Shown here: piece after piece, positions 22,172 to 36,700 of the stretch | How positions within the stretch are numbered: the stretch's first letter is position 1 | Layout of the letters: every line of letters starts with the position of its first letter | Origin: Diphasiastrum complanatum | Taxonomy: Eukaryota > Streptophyta > Lycopodiopsida > Lycopodiales > Lycopodiaceae | Direction of reading: 5' to 3' | Length of the DNA: 64,000 bases | Assembly: GCA_029204225.1 (NCBI GenBank) | Contig: MU832652.1 | Span: 1 to 64,000 of the forward strand | The notes under the pieces: model-generated | Told to the model about the DNA's origin: nothing | Seen by the model: only the letters and a program-made list of their open reading frames with translations | The model's database searches: none | Made by a program: the position numbers and the translations under genes

Positions 22172-25100
22172 GTATAATAGACCATGTGTTTGATGTATGC
22201 ACGCAATTTTGTCCAGATATAAGAGGAGGATGTGGAAGCTCCTGTTTAAGCAACAAGTATCCGATCTAGTGGTGTATTGGTGAGATAAATGGATTGAACT
22301 GTCATTGCAAATCACATTGAATTGATAGAAGATTTATAACTTACCTGGATCTTGAAAGCTACCTTGTTTACTCGGAGTCGAAGATGTATGCAGTGAGTTA
22401 CGTTTTGCTGATTGATTATTTGCCCTAATGGCTGAATTGCAGTGTTCCTTCGTGGAGCATCGGAATTACAAGGTCATTTACAGAAGATACGCTTCTTTGT
22501 TTTTCCTTGTTGGTGTAGATGGTGATGAGGTGAGTGCAATCCCTTGGAGGCAATTTTTTACGAGTTCCCAGGAAATATTTCACTATTTTTTAGGAAACAG
22601 CTCTCGATGATTCTTGTTCAGCTTTTCCTGGAAAACCTAAATAGACAAGATTATATTTGCTGAGTGCAATCATAAAGAGGTCAATAGAAGGGTTTAGCTA
22701 TCCTAGGTGTGGGGCATTATGGCGTTATTCTTAGGTGGCGAATTCCATGTTTTTTCTTGAGATTCGAGTTGCGATCACATTTCCAGAGATCTTATGAATA
22801 ACTATAAAGACTTTGAAAATTCTCACTCGTTCAAAACTCTACATTGTAATGGGAGGTGGTTGGTCTAATAGTTGTCATGTGGACGATGTTGCTAGATTGA
22901 ATACACAGAAATATTATAGTTATCAGAGCTTTTATTCCCTATCCCAATATTTACAGTTTTATAGGATAGAGGTGCATTTGTAATTATTGAAATGGCTTGG
23001 CGCGACCTTGTGGTGTGTAATTAGTTTGTTTCAGATTTCAAGAGTCTTGCTTAGCTTTGGCATGGGGTATTGGTTCATTTATTTGGACTCGTTAGATTGA
23101 CCTTCTATTGGACGGTCCTATTTGCTTTGCCTATGTGTCAGGGTACTGCCAAGTGGCAAGTGTTGGCTGTGCATGGAATTTGCCATATGTCAACGATAGG
23201 ATGTGTCAGGTCCAGAGGTGCCTGAGGATTGGGATGTGAGAGCCTAGAAGAGGCATTTCTTATCACTTTGTATGTAGCAAAGGCTGGGAGGAGACATAGC
23301 AACCAAGTACTTTAGTGTTGTATGAGCATAACATGTATAATTTGAAGGAAATAAATATTTGTTTGCTTCGCATATTTCCTGTTGTCGTTGGTTGATTGGT
23401 TAGATCAGATAAAGAGTTTGACATTTGATATTAGAGTAGAAGAAAGATCAGATCACTAAGGGTTATAGGGCTGCAAATCCAAGTGAAATCTTAGATTTAG
23501 ACAATCTCTTGTCCACCAGTTGATTTGCTGCCCATCGTTGGATTTGGGTCTATTGTAATTTTCGAGATTTCTCAGGAGTTTAGGGGTGAAGCCCTGCTGG
23601 CTGGTTTGCGACCTACTGGAGCAGAATTTCAGTGAAAATCAGGGTTTACAAAGTCTAAAACTGCTGCCTTATAGCTCACAGGAATCCTACAAGTAATTGT
23701 TGCCTTGGTTTGGGTTGAATATCCAGATTTCTGCAGATTTTTCACACTTTATATAGGCTGTTTGGAGTTGTAGCAACTCGCAGATCCTGCCTACATAAGA
23801 TGTGCCCTGCTCTTGGAAAGTTTTAGGTTTTCAGCTTTTCAAAACATTGTAATCATTGCCTCTTTAGTTCAGATCAGGGTTGAACATTTTTCAACTTCTA
23901 GAAGTAAAAATCAGATTTGTCTTGGCAATCTGCAAGCAACATGTTACTCGGAAATCAATTTTTAGACCTAGTTTTTAGGATTTCTTGGGCTAAAATGCTG
24001 TTACATATAGTATAAGGTCTAATTATTCAGATTGACACCTTTTCTGTCAGTATGGATCCTTTGGAAGGTACTAGCACAAAGATACTTCGAATTGAAGAGG
24101 TAGCTATTAAGGTGGATGCTTTGAAAGTAATCCTCCAACAGATTCTTGATTGGTTGAAGTCTACTAGATCCCCATAGGAGCCTAAGAGAGCTAGCGAAAT
24201 GGCTAATATAGCAATTAATCCTTTGTCAAGTGAATAAAAGGCCAATTCACCTCCGAAATCAAGGAAGTTTCCATCTATCAAAGACCCGAAGTCGCCAAAG
24301 TACATAGGAGCAATTGCTGTGTGGAATACTGATGTTGTAGAAATGGGAGAAAGCTTTTTAGATGTGCAAAATTGAAGATGATGATCAAAAGATTGTGGAA
24401 GCAATTTATTGCGTTCAAGAGACATCCCCAAGGTGATAGCATAAAATTGAGAAGGATAATCTAGTTCCTCATACTTGGGAAACATTCAAATGAATGTTTA
24501 TGGAAAACTAGGTTACACTGGATGAAAGGAACTGGCAATGCAAGCATGGACCGGTTTGAAGCAAGGCAACATATCCGTGCAAGAATATGCGAACAAGTAT
24601 AGAGAGGCTTTGATGCGGATACCTAAGGATGTATTGATGTTTTTTTACAGGTATCCCATTTTGTGGAGGGCTTGTGTGAGAGTCTTAGGCCTGTCGTGAG
24701 AAAGGAGCAAACTTATAGCCTCCATAGGGCGCTATAGGTGGCCCTAAGCACACCAAATATCCACTTTATTGATTTCGCTTGAAAGTATTTCAAGATCCTA
24801 GCATAAACACGTAAGAGCACTGCTGCTAAGTCTCCTCCCAGCCACCTACTGCATAGTAGAAAGATGAGGCTCCTCTCAAGCTCTCATGCTCTCCTACCTC
24901 AAGCATACACTTGCCCTTGATTTGTCCTATTGTCGACACATGGCATCATATTCCATGAACAGACGAAGCGCGATACTTGCCACTTGAAGAAAACATTACT
25001 AAACCTCTCTCTATGAGTCAAAAACCCTACACAAAACATAAGCCTGTTGTTTTATTCTCTTTTAAAGTATATGTTTCTATGCTCGGTTAGGGTTGCCTTT

Positions 25101-26743
25101 TGAAGTTTGTTAAGCTTGACTGTCTCACTTACGTTTAGGCAAAAAACAGTCCCATTTTGAAATGGTTCAAAAATGTTTTATTATTATTATTACTATTACT
25201 TTTTTAAATTTCAATTCTTTTTTTTTCAATTTGAACGGTCCATTCAAATCTGACTGTTTCAAAACAACAATTTTTTGAACGAATCGCAATTCGAAGAAAC
25301 TATGCTAGTACTAGTAGTCATTTCTAGCAGAAAACAAACATATATACTTTCACAGCTTACGTTATGCAACTGCGTAGCTAAGATCAATGGTCCTGGAGGC
25401 ACATCCCACTCACCACGGATGGAATGAAGCTTACAACCATGCTGAAACTCATACACATGAGTATCCCAGACTATGTAAGGCTTCTGCAACGCGTCCCAAC
25501 ACATCCCTAGAATGACATCAAAGCGCGCCAAACGAGCCAGTAAAAAATCCAGCTAAGAATAACTCTAAATAGTTAACGGCATACTCACCATCCTCATGTC
25601 CCAAATCTTCGTTTGCTTAGACTGTTTACGGGCGAGTTTGAGGTTAACGTTGTTGATGACATACTTTTTTACAATTGTGGTGATGTTGCTCATGTGAATC
25701 ACATTAGAACTATTTTGTCTTTGTCAACTCTGAGGAATAACACTTTGTTTGCTAACAATAAAAAAGTAGTTTAAAAAGGAAAAACATATTTGGTTTTATA
25801 CTGTTAGTTGATAGGGTAAAACCGGATCCGAAGAAAGTTGCGGTTCTTCTTGCTTGGCCTGTACCTACAGATTTGACAATATTAAGAGGGTTTCTTGGAT
25901 TGGCCATGTTCTATTGTAAAGGGGTGAAAAATAATTCACATGTGGTTGCACCGTTGATTGATATGTTACAAAAGAATAAATGGAAAGAATGGACAAAAGT
26001 TCAGCAACAAAGTTTTGATGAATTGAGACAAGCTGTGGCTGACTTTGTCATTTCGAAGCGTATTGACCCTCAAAAACCATTTGTACTGGAAACAAATGCA
26101 AGTGATATCGCCGTGGGGGCAGTGATGCATGAAGGTAGGCAAGTGGCTTGTAAGGGCAACAAGCCCAACCCTACTTAGAAGAACTATCCAACTCATGAAA
26201 TGGAGTTCGATGCCATAATCCATGCATTGAAGGCATGCGTGCATTTTTATGGTGTGGAGTTCTATGTGTATACCAACCATGACACCCTTAAGCATTTTTG
26301 CAACCAGCCAAGCTTAACAGAGCGGTAGGCCAGGTGGGCAGAGCTGATGTAGGAATTGCACATGGAAATTTGATACAAGAAAGGTGTCAAAAATTGTGTG
26401 GTTGATGCATTATCTCAGATATTGTAGATGTCTTTTGTGGTCGTAGAGAATGATTGAGTTGCTAAGATTAAACAAACTTAGCAAGAGGGTCCTCATTGTA
26501 AGGAAATTGTCAGAGAGGCAAATCGTGCGCAAGTAGAATCTCAAGAGGAGAGTTCTAGTCTCTTTGCTCACACCTCACACACACACACACAGCCTAAGGC
26601 TAAAACCTAAAGCTACAACCTAATCCTAATCCACAACCCACACACACACACACACTCCGTAAGCACACACATACACACACACACACCCTCCATAAACACA
26701 CACATGACACACACACAACACACACAGCACATGCGCGCGCGCG

Positions 26744-26828
<85 letters not shown>

Positions 26829-29800
26829 CCGCGCGCACATGCACGCACGCACGCACGTGTGTGCGCACACGTTCGCCATTGACGCACGTCCGCCATCGCC
26901 CGTCAACGACGGGCACTCTTTACTAGTGTATATATATATATATATATATATATACACTAGTAAAGAGTGCCCGTCGTTGACGGGCGATGGACATCCGACG
27001 ATCTAGTGGGTATGTCCGCTGTTGACGGGCGACCGACGATCTGGATGACGGGCAGTCCTAATGCGGTCTAGGACGATGTAGGCCGACGATCTAGGAGGAA
27101 AGCCGATGGTCGTTGACGGGTGGCCGATGTATGTGTGTGTATGTACATGGCCGCAGTACGGCGGGTGGACTTCACTACAGTAGAACAATACCCTAAATCC
27201 TAAAACAAAATTGAATCAAAATATAAATTCATTCCAAGGTGAAAAAGTTCAATCCATCCAATGTGCCTATGTAGTAAACTAAAAAGGTTCTTTAATACTT
27301 ATTGAAAAATTCACATAACTATTATGGCTCGTAAGGAGGATGTTTTAGTATTGGAAAAGGTTTTAACCAATCAAGTGAGTGAATCGTTTTATTAATAACA
27401 ATGATGGTTGAAGAGTTTTGACAACAAACTCGGCTTCTAAGTAGGGAAATGGTGTTTCTAGTTACCTCTACTGGTTTGATCCTAGAGGGGTTGATGTGCT
27501 AGGGGTTCATGAATGGATCAGGTATGCACATGCCTATAGGGTCATCCTACCTTACTCTCTCTCTCTATGGATAGGGAGAAAAAAAAAGAGAAATTCTTGG
27601 GATTTAAAAGATTCTTGAGGAATAAAGGACAAATCAAGATTAAGTTTTTGGATAATCTTGAGGAAGAGTGAGATAAGATTTTTTTTTATATTCTTCTTAG
27701 AGTCTTCCTTTTCATTCTTTCATCGATCCATTATTTCTTCCTTGGAAAGTTTTTTTCGATCAATGAATGCTCTTTCTGTTGCTCACAATCTCCCTTAAAC
27801 TTTTGATTTTGTTAGCCATGTGGGATTTTGGTATGAGTCAGAATTCTCGAATGCAAAAGATCTTCACCAAAATCTGGAGACACCTTCCTAGGCGTCTTGG
27901 ATCGATCCCTTCAAGTTCATGATCTAGTCATTGCAGACACATGCTCCTCTTGTCTTGAGGATGTTGAAAAGATATTTTGGCAATATTAATGCTCATATGG
28001 TTTCATAATGTTTTATTTATATAGAATGTCTTTATTTTGTCAAAATGACATTGAAGACACATAGGAAACCACAAATGTTTTTGGTGAATAAAAATTATAT
28101 TCATCAGGATAAGAATATCATATAAGAAAAAATGTATGTAATATCTAAAATAGATTTTAAAAAGCACAAATACTACAAAATTGATCAAGAAAGTTCTCTT
28201 GACATGTACTCCTATTCAACAAAACTTAGTTGAGTTTGGTGTCTATTTTTTTGTATTTGTACCTCATCACACCGAAGAGACAAACTTTCTCTCATTTACA
28301 TAACTTATCAACTACTAATATTAAAAGATTTATAACTCAATCAACAGAGTTTCCATAATTTAAAGAGTTCCAATATTAGACCATATTTTTAAATTATGAT
28401 ATTTAAACAAAAGATATACAACTGTGCGTGTGGATTTTTGTATAAATAAATTAATAAACACATAAATAGATAAATATAAATGTAAGCGACGCAATGTAAA
28501 ACCATGATCAATAGTGCTTTTGACATAATTCATATGTCAAAATACATTGACGAAAAAAAAAACATTTCTAATAATGTTCCAACACGTTGTTGTGACCATT
28601 TGAATTCATGCAATTGAAGTATAAGAGTGGTTAGATAGTTGTCTCATAGATATTTGTGATGGCGCAACGCCTATGCTGTTTTGGGCATAGATGAATGAGC
28701 AGAGGCCCCTTTCCACCACACAGTTCTAGATAGGGATCAGAATTTTGATCACTTCCTAGGCATGTATACACATATATAATATAATAGATAGATGTGTGCA
28801 TAGCCCGTTGAAGAGTACCCCATGAAAAGTGTGCCGTAACTGTCTGTGTTTGTAAATCCATTTAGATCCATCGACTCAAGGTCAAAATTGACAAATCGAT
28901 CCTTGTCTTTTGGATCGGAATGTAGATGTGAAAGGTGTAATTTAGAAGTGTGGAGTCAATTTAGTAGGCAATAAACAATAGTTCAAGAGCGCTATGCTGG
29001 AAAACTGCCGCTTTAGATTCTTAAAAACATTGATAGCCGAGTGGTTCAATGGATCGATTTGACTAAAATCTGAATCTGTAGAGAGTTAGTTCTTGGCTCA
29101 AGATCGATTCTTGAATCAGTGGAGTAGGCCCAAAATAAATGTAGCTCCGTCGATAGCTAATTAGGGTCATATTGTTGTGCGCTCAAGGATTCGGATATAG
29201 CAAGATCGATGCAAATCAGAATTGTTTGTGGGTCGATGGCTGCTCAGGGTCGAAACAGCTACCATGGATCGAAGTCTACATTGAAGTAAACGTAGCTCAG
29301 TGGATAGCTAATTCGGGTCATATTGCTCTATGCTCAAGGATTCGGATATCGCAAGATCGATGCAAATCAGAATTGTTTGTGGGTCGACGACTGCTCAGGG
29401 TCCAAACAGCTACCATGGATCGAAGTCTACATCTAAGTTGCATCTAGGATCGATTTTAGGAGTTGATTCCATTCTTGTCTTCCTTCAAAAACTCTATTTT
29501 TCTCTACAACTTTTGACATTCAGCCTTCTTATCATGAAATTCCTCCTTAACTCCTTCTACATCTACCTGTTGTGCGGAAATGAGTCTGAGGGCCACTTCT
29601 CTCGTACGATTCCAGGAACCGATTGAATGCTTAAGTGAATGTAGCTCTTCCTGACACAATGGAGGAAGGATAGTGAGAAGGACATTACTCGCAGCTCTTC
29701 CTGACACAATGGAGGAAGGATAGTGAGAAGGACATTACTCGTAATCTAAGCTTTCGATTGGTGAGATGTTGATCATAGCCTTATTCGATGACACAGGACC

Positions 29801-30720
29801 TCTAAGATACTCCTGGAAGATGCCCGTAGTTGGCGGCACGTCTGCTACGCACTGTTGCCTGCTTCTAAAAGGCAGTAATGACTCCAGAACTCCCGCAAGC
29901 AGCTGGATAGATCTTATTGCAAAAAACCATGCATGCAGATATTTCACCTAATCTACAAAATCTGGGCTTGCTGCGATGCTCAACAGAAATCAAGGAAAAT
30001 GCTAGAACATCAACCGTTCTTAAAAATATGAACAGCTCCAGCGAATACACGAAAGAACAGGAAAAATGCGACTTAGTTTAGATACAATCAACAACGGCTG
30101 AAATACGACTGTCGGTTGATGTGGAATGGCACATGTGGACAAATTTAAGTTTTTGGTTTTTGGTGCGGCTTTGTTCTTTGGGGAATCTGCAATGTTCTAC
30201 CCTATCGTTCTTCTCAAGACCAGGCAACATACCGTTCTTTTCAAGACCAGGCAACGATTTGCAGCAGCTAAACGCTCATCAATGTCTATGGGTGTAGGCA
30301 TTTTTCGGCAGGAAGGTATAGCTGGCTTATACAGGGGATTCACAACCTCTTTGATGGGGACAATCCCTGCTCGTACTCTATACATGAGTGCTTTAGAGAT
30401 AACGAAAAGTAATGTTCTTACTGCTTCTGCTGAGCTTGGATTTTCAGAACCATATTCAATTGTGCTGCAAATCGTTTGGGTTCTTCAGTTCTGGTGGCTG
30501 CAAATAGTTCGTTGTGCTTCAACACCTCCAAAAAACCAGCGATTCAACCTCCAAGAATCCAAGAAACCAATGCTTCAACACCTCCAAACTCGCGCCAGAC
30601 AAATGCGCTACAACATTCAAGAAAGTAAAATGCGCTACAACATTCAAGATTTGCTACAACATTTAAGAAGGGCTAGATTGTCAATGGCTGCAGCAGAGGC
30701 CCGATGGAGGACGATGGAGG

Positions 30721-30756
<36 letters not shown>

Positions 30757-33700
30757 GATCCTGAGGGAGAGACACAGAGAGAGGGGAAGAGAGAAATGGA
30801 GGGAGAGAAATATAGGATTTGAATTTGGGGAGGTGAGACAATAAAAAAGATTTATTATAGGTGTATATTCTTAAAAATACATAGTTTTTGTGTGACATTT
30901 TTGATGGCAAATGATAACATTTTTCAATGGCAAACATGACATTTTTGCCGAGCACGTATACACATATATTTTTATATATATAATGCATGGGGAGGAGAGC
31001 CATGCATCATGTTTCCCATACATGCATCCCCCTTCCCATCATTTTTAGTGAAAAAAGTGTGTATGCATGGGTGAGGGGAGGAGGATGCATGGGTGCACCC
31101 ATACCCATGCACAAAAGTGTACATAAGTTTGAATATATATATAGATATATATATATCATAAATGTAGTGTTGCTGATCAAAATCGTTTGTTTTTCTGTAA
31201 AAAAAAGAGGAAACCACAAAACCAAGCCACGAGCCAATAGACCCACCTTCTGATGGGGGATGTGATAGTAATGTTTGCAAATTTCTTACGTACTGTAAGA
31301 GCCTACAGATCCCTGATAATACCTAGGTACCGTTTATTCACTAATTCGTGATGCATTATGTGGAGGCCTTTTGCAAAATGTTAGAGCTGTGGATATCTAG
31401 ACCTAGAATGCCGTGTGCATCATATCTATTGTTTTGTCTTGACGATATAGTTTCTAATTACCTGATTAACTTTTTTCATTTCTAGCATTTGGCTTACATG
31501 AAAATCAATGGCACGACTATCCTCCACAAACAAGGTTGACAGCTACTGATTGTAACTTTAAAATATTGGTTGTTCAAACACCAGCACCAGAGCCAATTGC
31601 AAATGTAATTATGAAGTGCCTTTCACACCATAATGGAACTTGGAAGATATGGACTTTATCAAAAGATTTTAGCTTCAAGTCTCCTTTTTGGTAACCAACC
31701 CTTTGAAAACCATATCAACTCGATTCTAAATGTTGAGGAGTTTTGATATCGAGTTACACCATCCATAGCACTCTCCCCCCTATCATAGCCTTTTGCGATT
31801 CAAACATTATATCAAGAAGGCCAAGCCAAGAAGTTGAATGAAGACAAAATCCCCCACAAGGCTGTGATGGCTACAAAGGAAAAAGGATGGTGCAAAGCTG
31901 GAATAGATCGGCTTCACAAATGGGGATTTGATGAAACGGACTCGGCTGAGGGCAAGATTTGTAAAGGACTTAGTTCAATCAAAGGCATTTGTAAAGCTTT
32001 GCTAAAGTTCTAAAGAAAAGCTACCTTTCTACTGATCATAAGTAAATATGATGCTCATATATGGAGAGCAAAATTATTAACCTTGACCCTTCCTAACGGC
32101 GACATGGCCAATTCCATGCACAGTCGACACTTGCCACTTGGTAGTACCCTGACACATAGGCAAGTGAGTAGGCTTACATGTGTCACTCATACACTGGACC
32201 AAGTATCCCAGTGAGCATGTGACGTGTCATGTTTGACCGGTCAACTCTGACCTGTGTCACTTATTCACTGGACCAAGTGTCTTAGTGAGCTTGTGACACG
32301 TGTCACGTTGACAAGTCAACTCTCGTGCTTTCTAGGAGGTCAGTGCAGTCACTCCTAATAATAACCCAGTACCCCATGCCAAAGCTAAGCATGACTCTTT
32401 GAGGTCCAATGCCAACTATTTACAAATTACTTACAAAGGTCACCATAGGCCAGTGACTTAGCCATTTCAATAATTACAATAACTACAAAATGTGCATCTG
32501 TCCATGAAAACTGCAAATAACTGGGATAGGGAGTATAGGCTCTAACATCCCTTCCCCCTCAAAAAAAGACACAACTAGGGTACTGTGCACACAAACCGTG
32601 CGTGGTCTCCCAGGCAGTATCTGCAAGAGATCTTCCATGCCAAGCAACTATATATATCATAAATCAAGCGGCTACACAGACGTTTCTCCCACCTATCCAT
32701 TTTCCTTGTTGGCTCATGGATCTCCTCTACATGCTCCTGAATAGAGTCACAACTGACTCATCTCCGTACACCAGAGTTGTCGACAACAACTGGCCTAATC
32801 AAGCCTCCTACGACAACCAGCATCCCATACTACTGGTGATCGCACTCGACTCTCACTAGCACCACGATTGCTTCTCTTAAATTTTTTCAATTAACTCAAT
32901 CATTTCACCCATTGAGTTAGAAATTAGTTGTACTAGGCACTTTGAGGAATTCCCACCGTAACAAGACTAGTAGGCCTAAAATTATATTGGGCCACTAAGA
33001 GTTACATAGGATCATCTCATAGGTCCAATCCACATCAGGATGACTAGCACCAATACTATCATGACATAAATGCAAAATCTCCCTACACAGCCCTTTACTA
33101 ATTGGAATGGGGAGTTTGCCATTTTCCTTCAACTATACCATCTGCCATGGTATACTTTAGGCAGGTGTGAGCAAAGAGATTAGAGTTCTCCTTGTGAGAC
33201 TCTACTTGGCCAAGATTTACCTCTCTCACAATGTCCTTACAATAACCAGTGAGGATCCTCTTGCTGAATCTGTTTGATCTCAACAATTAATGCCTCAGCC
33301 ACATGATTTTCAGCACCTTTCTTGTACCGAATTTCCATGTGAAATTCCTGCATCAATTCAGCCCACCTGGCTAATTGTAGAAATACATCAAAATGTTATG
33401 GTCGGTGTATACAAAACCTGCATCACACAAATAATGCCTCCATACTTTCAAAGCATGGACAATGGCATACAACTCTTCTGAGCAGGGTTGAGCTTCTCGC
33501 TCACAAAGGCCATTGGTCTACCCTCTTTCATCAAAATTGTCCCAATGACGATATCACTCGCATCCGTTACTATGGCAAATGGTTTCTGAGGGTCTACCCA
33601 TCTCGAGTACCACATCAAAACATGCCAAACACATTATCTTAATGTCCAACTTCTTTGCCTAACTCTGAACAACCCCGAAGCGTCCCCCAACAATACCCTT

Positions 33701-36700
33701 TCCATCAGCCCTCACGACTGTGTACTAGTACATGGATGGTTGTGTGCTCACATTCAACCTCTCAATCAAAGTCAAATACGTTATGGGAGGACCTAGTGTC
33801 AAATAGAACACACACATCCATACCACACATCTATCCAGTCAAAACAATGAAGAAGTACTTGGAAATTGATACATGTGTTGCGTCGTTTTAAACAGTTGTG
33901 GCAAACGGATCAGCGACACTTTCACAACGTGACGAAGGCTTCCCTCGAGTTCATCTTGCTCCAGCTCTTCAATAGCCATAGGTGCTCATGCCTGCTTCAC
34001 TAGAATATTGCATGAAGTCCTCATTGGATTCCATGGACATTCCTTCCACATGCATGCTCCCAAGTAACCAAAGCAAAATGAAACTTCCACATTTGGAACA
34101 CTCTTGGTTATGTGGCAATAGCAACAAAGGTCGCTGGCCCCTTTTGAACATCGGATGCCCTTTTGCCCTACAATCGTTGTCCCTAGAAGCTACAAGTACT
34201 TGTTGCTGAAGAATGTTGACCTCTTTGGACACTAGACCGCCCCTACAATCCTCTATCCTTGGAAGGCCTACTCCTCCTTTAAGGTCACCTTGAAACTTGC
34301 CTTTGCGCAAATTGACTCTTAAACCTTTTGAGCCTCTTCTTATCCAAGGCCAGAAAACTGCTTGAGGCCAAGGCTCACCACTAACCTTATTTTTCGTGTT
34401 TCAAACACAGAGCTATCTGAACTGCTCCTTGGAGGTTACTGTGAAAATCTGCAAAATTGGACCAAGAATGGATCCTAAAATGATCCACAAGAGGGACATG
34501 ATGTTAGATACAATTGATCTACCAATCTACACAAGATTAGTTCAATCTAGATCAATTCTACATGAGAAAATCTAACAAGAACAATCATAAATGAAAGGGG
34601 ATTGTACTTGCTGGTTTCACATGTGTGAAAACCTGTCAGAGTACGGACTCCAGCCTGAAAACAAAGTACAATATGATAGAAACTCAATTCAATCAAAAGA
34701 AATCAAGACAAATGATGAAATTCACAAGAAATTGCTTCCAAAATCAAGATTGGCGTTGCTTAATGAATGTGGCTCTATATATACAAAAAGTGGGAACTTG
34801 TGGTACTGATCATCCCTTTGATCTCACATGTGTGAGGGTGTGCTGTCATATGATGATTCATCATGCAAAATTGACACTTGGACAAAACCTTCTATTTTGA
34901 GCACTTTTGGTCAATTTTTCTTCTATGTAGAGAACTAGGAAAAACTCTTCTAGAAGTGCAAACTCGACTTCCTCAGCTTATTCCACACGTGTGAGCAGAC
35001 GTCTACACATGGGATTTGACACCTAATCTCATGATGTGGCTCAGGCAATCTCTAGATTGATGCCATGTGGCATATGACTAAAAAACATGATTTTGGCCTT
35101 TTTAGCCACTAGAACTTGATTTAAATCATATGTACAACCTATATGATTATACTACATGAAAAGTACATTTATTTCACACGAGGGAATAGGCTCCACACAT
35201 GTGCTACAAGTCATTATGATATTTACAATGTTTGATCAAGTTAGCTTTTGCCAATTTTCACACTCCTCCTCAAAACTAACTTGATAAAAACATGTTGATC
35301 TTGAACTTGACCCCATGGGCTGAATTGGTCTTTGCTGGTTCAAAAGGTGTGAAGATCAGCCAATGAGCTTGATGTTGATCCGTGATCACCATATCCATGA
35401 TAGTACTTCTTTGATGTTGACATCTTTGATGAACTTGAGAGCTTTGCACCATCGTAGCACCTCCAAGATCGATTCCTTCCAAATTCATGTAGATGCTTGA
35501 CCTTGAGGCTTGCTCCTTCTTCATGTGCATTCTCCTCCATGAGAAAATAAAGATTGCTTCTTGACTTATTAGGATCACAAAGATCCACCATCATGTTACC
35601 ACGATCTAGAGAATTAGACTCAGCCAAATTGGCAAGACTATGCATGCTATAATAACAAAGTGTTTGCATCATATCTTCATGCTTGTTTACCATGCTAATC
35701 TTAGATCCAATGAGGCTAAATACTTTATTATGGAGATAAGTGTCTTTAGAAGATGATTCACTTACCATAAAGAGTTTACAATTTGCCTCAATACTTGAAA
35801 AAAGAGAAATTTTCAAACTATGAGTGAACAAATCACTTTTGCTCTTGTATGACTCAAGAGCATACATTTGATGACATAACCATTTGCTTTTTGATTTAAA
35901 ATCAATTTCAAACTTTTAAGAACATCATCTATGCTCTCAAGAGAGACTACATACTCAACTAGTATGGCTTTACTTCAATTTTGAGATGCAATGATCTCAC
36001 TAAAGCAAATTGATTATCAAATGACACAAGAGAAGTAAGTATGAGATGTATACCACATGAGATATGCTCGTCTTTCCTTTGAAATGTGAGCCACATGGGT
36101 TTAACTATGTTTCTTGAGTTTCTTTTTGGAATCACAACTTGAGAAGGTCTCTCCTCAATCCTTGGCACACTTGAACCTTGAGAAGGACTCTCCTCCTCAA
36201 TCCTTGGGACACTTGAACTTTGAGATGACTCTTTAATATCCTCTTCATGGTGCTCCTTCTCAATAGAAATCCGAGACCTCCATGTCTCATAATGATCACA
36301 ACAACAATGACCATACAATATGCACTTTCTATGATTATCAAGATTACTTATGCTAGAAACATGAGTCCAAAAAACACCACAACTTGGCATGATTTTTCTA
36401 ATATTGAAATCAAAGGTTATTTCTATCTCAATAAGGCTAACTACTTGCTTATGGATATAAGTGTCCACTTTGGATGCTTCACTTGTTCTCATAAGAAGTT
36501 TACAACTTGCCTTTAAGATTAAAAACTTGAAATTTTCATCTTTATGAATGAACACATCATTCATGATCTTATTGAAACCAAAAGATCTTACATTATGAAG
36601 ACATTTCCATTTCCTTGACTTCATATCTAATGTAAGCTTACAAGGAAAACATACCTTGCTATCTTTTAAGGCATCACACTCAACTAGTATTGCCTTAATC

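Noticed and set aside
24027-24485. 152-codon minus-strand ORF in the intron
   Set aside because: Opposite strand of the gypsy-2a gag. The plus strand matches the gag start at 40624.
26600-27006. Long ORFs on both strands across the CA repeat (up to 114 codons)
   Set aside because: They are translations of the CA microsatellite and the palindrome (Cys-Val or Thr-His runs), not genes.
28631-28861. 76-codon minus-strand ORF in intron 2
   Set aside because: No recognisable motif, no neighbouring exon and biased composition.
36247-36516. Plus-strand 89-codon ORF inside the LARD-like element
   Set aside because: Shadow of the 341-codon minus-strand frame, with no features of its own.
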